DNA of 7,403 bases, taken from contig CALHBW010000568.1 of the NCBI GenBank assembly GCA_937930625.1, positions 1-7,403 of the forward strand, given 5' to 3'. This stretch comes from an uncultured Saprospiraceae bacterium. Its GTDB lineage: Bacteria > Bacteroidota > Bacteroidia > Chitinophagales > Saprospiraceae. Of the stretch, positions 1 to 4,959 are shown piece by piece. The translations under genes and the position numbers were made by a program. The number at the start of each line of letters is the position of its first letter. Position 1 is the first letter of the stretch. The notes below the pieces were generated by a model, which saw only the letters and a program-made list of their open reading frames with translations, ran no database searches and was not told the origin of the DNA.

Positions 1-364
1 TGATGAGTATTGCCAGCGAATAGGCTTCTTCTCCCGTAGCACAGCCTGCCACCCAAAATTTTACAGTACGTTTTTTCTGTGAAAAAATAATAGGTAGTAT
101 TTTCTGCTTTATTTTTTGAAAAACATGAGGGTCTCGAAAAAAATCTGTGACATTAATAAATATATCTTCACCCAGTATTTGGAGTTCTTGTTTGTGCGCT
201 TTAAGATAATCAATATAGCTTTTGGTTTCGGTGAGTTGGAGTACTTTCATGCGTTTTTCTATACGCCGCATTACTGTTGAATCTTTATAAGGCAAGAAGT
301 CAACAGTAAGTGTAGTCGTTAGTAAGGTTTTAATGTATTGTATGTCTTTTTTTTTGATATTCAT
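1..364 (-). CDS. cheR: CheR-type protein-glutamate O-methyltransferase, N-terminal part (cut by window edge)
   Basis: Reading the minus strand from an ATG at 364-362 gives 121 codons open to the window edge. Residues 22-40 carry the CheR N-terminal helical signature (DFLPYK, then RRIEKRM). Residues 71-79 read NVTDFFRDP, the hallmark join between the CheR N-terminal domain and the methyltransferase domain. Residues 103-118 read FWVAGCATGEEAYSLA, the S-adenosylmethionine-binding motif I. The family methylates glutamates on chemoreceptor tails in the cytoplasm, using S-adenosylmethionine. The spacing and the YK...RRI...RRM pattern resemble the CheR half of CheB/CheR fusion proteins, but no CheB domain precedes it here. 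C-terminal domains, such as PAS or kinase, cannot be seen. Codons 4-6 form a run of nine A. The gene is divergent from the 828-2330 gene. Assignment to CheR is secure; its exact sensory partner is unknown. Confidence 0.92.
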   Translation of the reverse strand, partial: MNIKKKDIQYIKTLLTTTLTVDFLPYKDSTVMRRIEKRMKVLQLTETKSYIDYLKAHKQELQILGEDIFINVTDFFRDPHVFQKIKQKILPIIFSQKKRTVKFWVAGCATGEEAYSLAILI

Positions 365-420
365 GTTGTAGGGGATTCATAGTTAAAAGTTAAATTCTAT
401 TAGCAAAGGACAGTATGTTC

Positions 421-544
421 ACCAAATTTGAATTTTGAATGACAAATTAACTTAAATTCCACTTTGTTTTTTGTTGGAAATTAGCATTTAATAAATTAAA
501 TACTTTTCATTTTTGAATATTTTTATTCAAAATTCAAAATTGGT
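421..544. repeat. Imperfect 20-base inverted repeat flanking an 84-base AT-rich core
   Basis: The left arm is 421-440 (begins ACCAAATTTG) and the right arm 525-544 (ends AATTGGT). The reverse complement of the left arm matches the right arm at 19 of 20 positions. Inside the core, TTCCA (457-461) can pair with TGGAA (475-479). The outer flanks (TTC before, AAA after) show no target-site duplication, and no transposase is present. It could be an intergenic hairpin, a decayed miniature element or a protein-binding dyad. The ATTCAAAATTC-type core is low in complexity, which weakens any single interpretation. Confidence 0.55.
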
Positions 545-556
545 AAATACATTAGA

Positions 557-573
557 GGGAGGGACGGGCAAGG
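557..573 (+). other. Isolated G-rich tract, possible two-tetrad G-quadruplex
   Basis: The plus strand reads GGGAGGGACGGGCAAGG: three G3 tracts and a G2 tract with loops of 1, 2 and 3 bases. It stands out in a region that is otherwise strongly AT-rich and lies 12 bases after the right arm of the inverted repeat. Four tracts of at least two G allow a two-layer quadruplex, which would be only marginally stable. No function is shown. Confidence 0.3.
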
Positions 574-705
574 TATAAAAAAAATATCTAAATTAAGGCA
601 AAATAATAAATGAAAAATATTCATATGTCATTGTTTTTTATCTAAATGATGTATTGTGAAAAACATAATTTGATTGCTTGTTTTGGGTTTTTAAAGCAAA
701 AGAGC

Positions 706-734
706 TTGCTATTCAAAAAAATGCTGTAATATTG
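706..734 (+). promoter_or_regulatory. Weak candidate Bacteroidota promoter for the 828-2330 gene
   Basis: TTG at 706-708, an 18-base spacer, then TAATATTG at 727-734. This approximates the Bacteroidota consensus TTTG/TTG, about 19 bases, TAnnTTTG, with five of six fixed -7 positions matching. It would give a leader of nearly 90 bases. In DNA this AT-rich such matches arise easily by chance. Confidence 0.2.
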
Positions 735-827
735 CTATATTCGTTAAGTTTTTGTACGATAATCTGTGTTCTGCCCAAACCCATAATGCCTCAATTCATA
801 AATAACTGACAAGTTTATAGTACCTAC

Positions 828-2330
828 ATGAAAAAAAAATCAGATGACCTATTTCATCTAATTAAATCACTGACACCCAACGAAAAAAGATATTTCAAAC
901 TCAGTCGTAAACAAGACGGCGAGACGAACTACCTACGTCTATTTGATGTCATAGACGCTATGGATGATGATGAATATGATGAAGAAATTATTCACGAAAA
1001 ATTTAAAGGCGAACAGTTTCTTAAAAATTTGCATACACTCAAAAATACCTTATACAACCTTGTTTTGAAAAGCCTACGCAATTCACAAGAAGAAAATTTT
1101 GTAGAAAGTCAACTCTACAATTTACTTTCCGAAGCAGCTATTTTGCAAAAACGCGGCTTATTCAAACTCAGTAAAAAACAATTGGAAAAAGCACTCAAAA
1201 TCGCCCAAAAATATGATAAACAGCTCATCATCTTGGAGGTGCTTCGCCGCCAATTGAGCAACCTCATAGAAACCGGCGTAAAAAACGTCGATGAATCATT
1301 TGAAGCACATTGGCAATTGATTAATAATGCCTTAGAAAATATTAATCAAGAATATAGCTATACCCGATTGCATTATGGTTTGATAATTCCATTGCGACAC
1401 GGCAAACGCCGCGACCCCAAACTCGACCAGCAAATCGCATGGATTACAGAAAGTCCGCTATTCAAAAATCCTCCTGAAACACCACTTACATTTACGGCAC
1501 AACTGTATTATCTCAATACCTTTGTCGCCTATTTCGCGCTCAAGCAAGATATGGACCAAGCGGTCAATTACCTGACCCAAATTCTCGAATATTGGCGGGC
1601 GCATCCCAATATGATAAAACACAAACCCCGACTCTACCTCATTCAACTGAGCAATTACCTCAATTTTAAAATCAGTGCCGAAGTCTATGACGATATAGAA
1701 GAAACCGTTCAGGAAATCCAAAACCTCCAACTCCAATCTTTTAGAGACGAAGCAGAGCGTTTTCAGAACGAAAAAAATCACCTGTTGCGCTACTACATCA
1801 ATACCCGACAATACGGCAAAGCCGAAGTACTTATCCCCAAAATCAAAAAAGGATTAGAAATTTACGGTACAAAAATCAATGAAGCCCGTCTAATTACCAT
1901 TTACTATCATGCCCTCGTGCTCAATTTCTTGCTCGAAAAACACACCGAGTGTATCCACTGGATAACTCGTATTCTTGACAACGACCGTACAACGCCCAAA
2001 AAAGAAGTCAAACAAGCAGTGCGTATTCTTGAGCTGGCTATACACTACGAAATGGGCAACTATCGTGTATTAGAAAGCCTTTTTGAATCCACTTACAAAA
2101 AACTTCAACGCAGCAAAGCTCTCATGCTTTTTGAAAAACAAGTACTCAAACACTTCAAAAAACTCGTTAAAAATACCGACGACCAACAGAAAAAACGCAA
2201 ATTACTCCACGAATTTTTCAATGAACTCGAACTCATCAAAAATGAACGCCTCGTACCCGCCGGGTGCATTGAAATCTACTTCTGGGTAAAAAGCAAACTT
2301 GATGAAAAACCTTTACGGGATTTGATATAA
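828..2330 (+). CDS. Conserved-looking helical cytoplasmic protein, function unknown
   Basis: This 500-aa protein has no signal peptide or membrane segment. It is rich in Lys, Glu, Leu and Tyr and looks almost entirely alpha-helical. The N-terminal block (about residues 7-26: DLFHLIKSLTPNEKRYFKLS) and the following LKNTLYNLVLKSLR (71-84) resemble the start of a family of uncharacterised proteins I associate with Bacteroidota; that recall is not database-checked. Segments such as residues 100-128 (ending ALKIAQKYD) and 320-345 have the spacing of TPR-like helix pairs, suggesting an alpha-solenoid that binds other proteins. No catalytic motif is visible. The start is firm: TGA at 807-809 is in frame upstream with no other ATG between. 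The start codon is followed by nine A. The upstream neighbour is a divergent cheR-like gene, and a lipoprotein gene follows after 97 bases. A link to chemotaxis is possible but unsupported. Confidence 0.85.
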   Translation: MKKKSDDLFHLIKSLTPNEKRYFKLSRKQDGETNYLRLFDVIDAMDDDEYDEEIIHEKFKGEQFLKNLHTLKNTLYNLVLKSLRNSQEENFVESQLYNLLSEAAILQKRGLFKLSKKQLEKALKIAQKYDKQLIILEVLRRQLSNLIETGVKNVDESFEAHWQLINNALENINQEYSYTRLHYGLIIPLRHGKRRDPKLDQQIAWITESPLFKNPPETPLTFTAQLYYLNTFVAYFALKQDMDQAVNYLTQILEYWRAHPNMIKHKPRLYLIQLSNYLNFKISAEVYDDIEETVQEIQNLQLQSFRDEAERFQNEKNHLLRYYINTRQYGKAEVLIPKIKKGLEIYGTKINEARLITIYYHALVLNFLLEKHTECIHWITRILDNDRTTPKKEVKQAVRILELAIHYEMGNYRVLESLFESTYKKLQRSKALMLFEKQVLKHFKKLVKNTDDQQKKRKLLHEFFNELELIKNERLVPAGCIEIYFWVKSKLDEKPLRDLI

Positions 2331-2412
2331 GATGAGTTGTTGAGTTGTCGTATTGACGAGTTGTTGAGAGGGTAAACTCTATAACTCGTCAACTCCACAA
2401 CCCCATAACTCT
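2331..2412. repeat. Intergenic GAGTTGTTGAG direct and inverted repeat cluster
   Basis: It begins immediately after the stop of the 500-aa gene. Two direct copies, GATGAGTTGTTGAG (2331-2344) and GACGAGTTGTTGAG (2355-2368), are followed by inverted copies (2383-2401 and around 2405-2412, with AACTCGTCAACTCC and ATAACTC). A perfect 10-bp stem forms between 2353-2362 and 2383-2392, and AGAG (2367-2370) pairs with CTCT (2377-2380) inside it. No T tract follows, so it is not a standard intrinsic terminator. It may be a dispersed intergenic repeat or an mRNA-stability hairpin between the two genes. Confidence 0.6.
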
Positions 2413-2427
2413 ACAATACATCAGCAC

Positions 2428-2952
2428 ATGAAAAAGATTTTATATTTTATTGCAATTAGTTTACTCACGGCATCCTGCCAGTCCAATAGTGGCAGCGAAC
2501 AAACGCCCTCCAAAAAAGAAGAGATAAACACTGCCACTACGACAAAAACACTCCAGCCCAAACAACTCTACGGCGAATGGCGCAATGTCTCCATGATTAT
2601 CACTACTGCACACAATACGCCCAATAGTGCAGTCGAAGAATACAAAGAAGAGAATTGGGAAAAAGATTTGAAAATCAAGCCCATCCGCACTTACTATAAT
2701 GCAGATGGGACGTATATATCCGAATACCGCGACTTAGATAATATTGTTTTTAATACAACTTCCGGGACTTGGGCAACTAAACAAGATTCGGTCGTACTCA
2801 ACCAAACTAAACCCGAAAAACGCAGTGCCGCTTACCATGTCAACTTCCAAAGTGAAAATACCGCTACCTTTTCCGCTTTATTGGATTGGACAAATAACGG
2901 TAAAAAAGACGATTTGTATGTAGGCAAACAGCAAAGGGTGAGTGACCAATAA
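2428..2952 (+). CDS. Predicted lipoprotein with lipocalin-like domain
   Basis: This 174-aa protein starts with a short lipoprotein signal peptide: MKK, a hydrophobic stretch at residues 4-13, then TASC with the lipidated Cys at 17. A Ser/Gly/Thr/Lys-rich linker (18-45) follows. The mature domain reads LYGEW (47-51), YYNADGTY (89-96) and SGTWATKQDSVVLN (112-125). This 'G-x-W ... DGTY ... GTW ... D-x-hydrophobic' order is typical of the small beta-barrel lipocalin-like domains of Bacteroidota lipoproteins. It is probably anchored in the inner or outer membrane, facing the periplasm. The ligand is unknown and no catalytic residues are visible. The position after the 97-base repeat spacer allows co-transcription with the upstream gene. 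Lipoprotein status is strong; the lipocalin-like assignment is moderate. Confidence 0.85.
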   Translation: MKKILYFIAISLLTASCQSNSGSEQTPSKKEEINTATTTKTLQPKQLYGEWRNVSMIITTAHNTPNSAVEEYKEENWEKDLKIKPIRTYYNADGTYISEYRDLDNIVFNTTSGTWATKQDSVVLNQTKPEKRSAAYHVNFQSENTATFSALLDWTNNGKKDDLYVGKQQRVSDQ

Positions 2953-2986
2953 TTTTTGTGTTCATGTTATTTTAGCAAAATATTTC

Positions 2987-3015
2987 TTTGTTTTGTTAAA
3001 TTTTAACGTAATTTG
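2987..3015 (+). promoter_or_regulatory. Candidate promoter with palindromic spacer upstream of the small membrane protein
   Basis: TTTG (2987-2990) is followed after 18 bases by TAATTTG (3009-3015), one base short of the Bacteroidota -7 consensus TAnnTTTG. The spacer holds a perfect dyad GTTAAA-T-TTTAAC (2995-3007), which could be an operator. TAGCAAA (2973-2979) and TTTGCTA (3012-3018) form a second inverted pair overlapping the -7 element. The leader to the ATG at 3074 would be about 50 bases. The motif is degenerate and the region AT-rich. Confidence 0.3.
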
Positions 3016-3073
3016 CTATTGATTCTGTTTGAAAACACGAAATTTTTTATCACTAACCAATTAATTTATTATT

Positions 3074-3352
3074 ATGTTACCATGGATTATTTCACTCATT
3101 AGTGGTGCAGTAGGAGGCAATGTTGCCGGCTCGTTAATGAAAGGCTCTTCACTCGGAACACTTTGGAATTCTGTTGCAGGTATCGCCGGTGGTGGACTTG
3201 GTGCCAGCATCCTTAGTATGGTAGGTCTTGGCGCTGCTACTTCAGGCGGTGGCGATATGGGTATGATTGTCGGCAATTTGGCAAGCGGGCTTGTCGGTGG
3301 CGGAGCAGTCATGGCTATTATTGGCTTTATCCGTAAAGCAATGAACAAGTAG
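3074..3352 (+). CDS. Small glycine-zipper membrane protein, function unknown
   Basis: This 92-aa protein is almost entirely hydrophobic and Gly/Ala-rich. Three likely membrane helices lie at about residues 4-22, 30-53 and 63-85, followed by a short basic tail (RKAMNK). Repeated small-residue spacings (GAVGGNVAGS at 11-20, AGIAGGGLGAS at 35-45, GLVGGGAVM at 72-80) are glycine-zipper or GxxxG packing motifs, seen in channel-like and oligomerising membrane proteins. It faintly recalls the small transglycosylase-associated (GlsB/YeaQ) family, but I cannot assign it. It has its own candidate promoter and a strong terminator, so it is probably a monocistronic unit. Base composition is more GC-rich than the surroundings, mostly because of Gly and Ala codons. 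It is a real gene with high likelihood; its role is unknown. Confidence 0.8.
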   Translation: MLPWIISLISGAVGGNVAGSLMKGSSLGTLWNSVAGIAGGGLGASILSMVGLGAATSGGGDMGMIVGNLASGLVGGGAVMAIIGFIRKAMNK

Positions 3353-3372
3353 AGCATTCGCTAAAAAAAATT

Positions 3373-3408
3373 AAGCGGTCAATTTCTTAGGAAGTTGACC
3401 GCTTTTTT
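3373..3408 (+). terminator. Strong intrinsic terminator after the small membrane protein gene
   Basis: Stem 3373-3386 pairs with 3391-3404 (14 pairs including one G-T), with a TTAG loop. The core AAGCGGTCAA / TTGACCGCTT is perfect. A T6 run (3403-3408) overlaps the end of the stem. An A8 run at 3363-3370 on the other side means it could also stop transcription on the minus strand. It isolates the upstream genes from the sigma-factor unit. Confidence 0.9.
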
Positions 3409-3426
3409 ATTTTAGGGATAAAAAAT

Positions 3427-3446
3427 TGATAATCAACTGATTATTA
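3427..3446. promoter_or_regulatory. Dyad TGATAATCA-AC-TGATTATTA, possible operator before the sigma factor gene
   Basis: Two 9-base half-sites (3427-3435 and 3438-3446) are inverted with one mismatch around a 2-base centre. It lies about 107 bases upstream of the sigma factor's first ATG, in the stretch that should contain its promoter. AT-rich symmetry can arise by chance, so this is tentative. Confidence 0.25.
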
Positions 3447-3552
3447 GTTTGTAAAATAAATAAATCATAAAAAATGACTTCTTTTTGTAACAAATTCAAC
3501 ATTGAATCGTCATCCTATAAAAATAAAACAACTTTAATATTACAAAATATCA

Positions 3553-4095
3553 ATGTTGATATTCTGTCACTCAAAAATCACTGTGAATCTAGAAAAATAT
3601 GAGTCCCTTATTTTACCGATAAAAGACAAATTGTACCGCTTTTCACTAAGTATTACAAGAGATGCGTCAGAATCGGAAGATATTATGCAAGAGGTGTTTT
3701 TACGGATTTGGGAACAGCGAAGTTCCCTCAAAAATCTCGATAATCCCGATGCATGGTGTATGCGTATGGTCAAAAATCTCGCTATCGACAAGCTACGCGC
3801 AAAAAGTCGCCAAAATGTGATATTAGATACGAAAATTAACCCGACAGACCAACATGCCAACCCACACCAACAAATAGAAATAGACGATACCATAGGTCAT
3901 ATCGAAACATTCATCCAAAACCTCCCTGAAAAACAACGCATGGTCATCCAAATGCGCGATATAGAAGGCATGACTTACAAAGAAATCGCCTTTGTACTCG
4001 ACATCCCGATGGATCAAGTAAAGGTCAATCTGCATCGAGCCAGAAAGCAAGTCAGGCAACAACTCATTGAAAAAGAGTCTTTTGGAATTAGGTAA
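3553..4095 (+). CDS. ECF-type RNA polymerase sigma factor (sigma-70 family)
   Basis: This 180-aa protein has the two-domain layout of group 4 (ECF) sigma factors. Region 2 spans about residues 24-87, with DASESEDIMQEVFLRIWEQR for core binding and AWCMRMVKNLAIDKLRAKSR for -10 recognition. A polar linker (88-115) follows. Region 4 spans about 118-171: LPEKQRMVIQMRDIEGMTYKEIA, then the recognition helix QVKVNLHRARKQVRQQL. It directs RNA polymerase to a specific promoter set in the cytoplasm. The ATG at 3553 adds MLIFCHSKIT ahead of VNLEKYE; relatives usually begin at about this NLEKYE point, so the GTG at 3583 may be the true start (170 aa). It is followed by a small anti-sigma-like gene 67 bases downstream, the usual Bacteroidota arrangement. 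The target promoters are unknown; the nearby surface-protein gene is a candidate. Confidence 0.95.
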   Translation: MLIFCHSKITVNLEKYESLILPIKDKLYRFSLSITRDASESEDIMQEVFLRIWEQRSSLKNLDNPDAWCMRMVKNLAIDKLRAKSRQNVILDTKINPTDQHANPHQQIEIDDTIGHIETFIQNLPEKQRMVIQMRDIEGMTYKEIAFVLDIPMDQVKVNLHRARKQVRQQLIEKESFGIR

Positions 4096-4100
4096 AATGA

Positions 4101-4130
4101 CGTTTCAAACCCGTTCTCGGGTATGAAGCG
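4101..4130 (+). other. Stem-loop between the sigma factor and its downstream partner
   Basis: CGTTTCA (4101-4107) pairs with TGAAGCG (4124-4130), including one G-T. After an A-A mismatch, ACCCG (4109-4113) pairs with CGGGT (4118-4122) around a TTCT loop. No T run follows, so it is not a plus-strand terminator. It starts five bases after the sigma stop codon and ends 32 bases before the next ATG. It may tune mRNA decay or the relative output of the two genes. Confidence 0.5.
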
Positions 4131-4162
4131 CATCGGTGACATTCTGTAAAAATTAGAAGAAC

Positions 4163-4399
4163 ATGAACCAACATAATATCAAAATATTACTAGAAAAATA
4201 CTTTGAAGGCGAAACCAATCTTCAAGAAGAAGCACAACTTACCCAATATTTTCAACAAGAAAATATCTTAGAAGACCTATCTGCCTACTCCCCGATATTT
4301 AAATTCTACCAACACCAAAAAAAGATAAAGTTCCCTGATGCTATTCATCAAAACACCTCACAACCGGAAATGAAAAAATCAGCAGTATCAACCTCATAA
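4163..4399 (+). CDS. Small anti-sigma-factor-like protein lacking a membrane segment
   Basis: This 78-aa soluble protein begins IKILLEKYFEGETNLQEEAQLTQYFQ (about residues 6-31), then LEDLSAYSPIFKFYQ (36-50). The pattern 'LL-x-KYFEGET-x-x-EE-x-x-L-x-x-YF ... Y-x-P-x-F-x-F' is what I recall from the cytosolic head of membrane-bound anti-sigma or sigma-associated proteins in Bacteroidota, which usually continue into a basic linker and a transmembrane helix. Here the frame stops at TAA after a Ser/Thr/Lys-rich tail, and no downstream frame supplies a transmembrane helix. It is either a naturally soluble sigma regulator or a truncated remnant. It follows the sigma gene by 67 bases on the same strand, so the two are probably co-transcribed. 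The assignment rests on context and motif resemblance, with moderate confidence. Confidence 0.65.
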   Translation: MNQHNIKILLEKYFEGETNLQEEAQLTQYFQQENILEDLSAYSPIFKFYQHQKKIKFPDAIHQNTSQPEMKKSAVSTS

Positions 4400-4762
4400 T
4401 CTGACTACATGTGTAAACAGGTTCAAAAAAATTAACATAAAAAAACTTTAGTTTTATTTGCATAATATTTTTTATTAACTTAATTTTATACTTTATTAAT
4501 TATTTAAATTAATGTTTTTACTAAGTTTATTTTTTAAAAATGTAGTGTTTGGACTCCGTATTTTGTAACATTACCTAAAATACACCCTCTATCATTCAAG
4601 CGCTGCCCAAAAATAAAATACCATGAAGCGAAATACATCTTCTCTCTTTATTATTCCGCCTGATATTGTTTTCCGAAAACATATATGCACATAAGTGCTT
4701 GATTATTAATTATATAAATAGGAGAATATATACCTAAATCTTACTTTCGTATTATAGCGCAT

Positions 4763-4780
4763 ACTTGCCATGTGGCAGGT
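4763..4780. promoter_or_regulatory. 18-base dyad ACTTGCCATGTGGCAGGT, possible operator or hairpin
   Basis: The two halves are complementary around the central TG, with one G-T if read as RNA. Its core TTGCCATGTGGCA is GC-rich in contrast to the AT-rich flanks. A T run begins only at about 4795, 14 bases past the stem, too far for an ordinary terminator. It lies 180 bases upstream of the surface-protein start. Operator function is inferred only from its symmetry. Confidence 0.35.
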
Positions 4781-4877
4781 GTCGGTACTCACTCTTTTTT
4801 TATTATCTAAATATCACTCACCCACTCGACGTAGGATAGGTTATTTTATTGGCATAAGTAATTATTATAGATTATAA

Positions 4878-4911
4878 TTGGTTTATTTATTAAATAATAA
4901 AATTAAATTTA
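4878..4911 (+). promoter_or_regulatory. Weak candidate promoter for the surface-protein gene
   Basis: TTG (4878-4880), a 23-base spacer, then TAAATTTA (4904-4911), matching five of six fixed positions of TAnnTTTG. It would give a leader of about 40 bases. The spacer is at the long limit and the context is almost pure AT, so chance is a serious alternative. Confidence 0.2.
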
Positions 4912-4959
4912 TGTAATATGCCTATGTCGTAATCCGAAATTTTAAAAGCATAAACCATT

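Larger units (their letters stand above)
365..827. other. Divergent AT-rich intergenic region (463 bases)
   Basis: This stretch separates the minus-strand cheR-like gene from the plus-strand 500-aa gene, so it should hold both promoters. I find no plausible coding frame. It contains a long inverted repeat (421-544), an isolated G-rich tract (557-573) and one weak Bacteroidota-type promoter candidate for the plus strand (706-734). No convincing promoter match was found for the minus-strand gene. Confidence 0.7.
4400..4959. other. Long AT-rich intergenic region upstream of the surface protein (560 bases)
   Basis: No credible gene is visible on either strand. The only short frame, a 23-codon ATG frame at 4623-4694, lacks support. 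The content is long AT runs (4440-4545 and 4860-4920), a dyad at 4763-4780 and weak promoter-like matches (4457-4488 and 4878-4911). No terminator is evident after the small anti-sigma-like gene, so read-through into the surface-protein gene with a very long leader is possible. A separate regulated promoter is equally possible. Confidence 0.6.

Noticed and set aside
421..544. Inverted repeat as an intact insertion sequence or MITE
   Set aside because: No target-site duplication is seen at the ends and no transposase is present. It is kept only as an inverted repeat.
2083..2289. Second plus-strand frame inside the 500-aa gene
   Set aside because: It is Asn, Ser and Lys rich, fully nested in another frame, and without recognisable features.
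3061..3357. Minus-strand frame rich in Pro opposite the small membrane protein
   Set aside because: Its Pro and Ala runs are the complement of Gly and Ala codons in the plus-strand gene. The plus-strand product has sensible membrane helices and a terminator.
4457..4488. TTTG, 20-base spacer, TAATTTTA promoter-like match
   Set aside because: It lies in nearly pure AT sequence about 470 bases before the next gene. The match is easily explained by chance.
4623..4694. 23-codon ATG frame in the long intergenic region
   Set aside because: It is too short, with no ribosome binding site, no recognisable motif and composition like the surrounding non-coding DNA.
4763..4801. Dyad followed by a T run, considered as a terminator
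   Set aside because: The T run starts 14 bases after the stem ends, too far for intrinsic termination.
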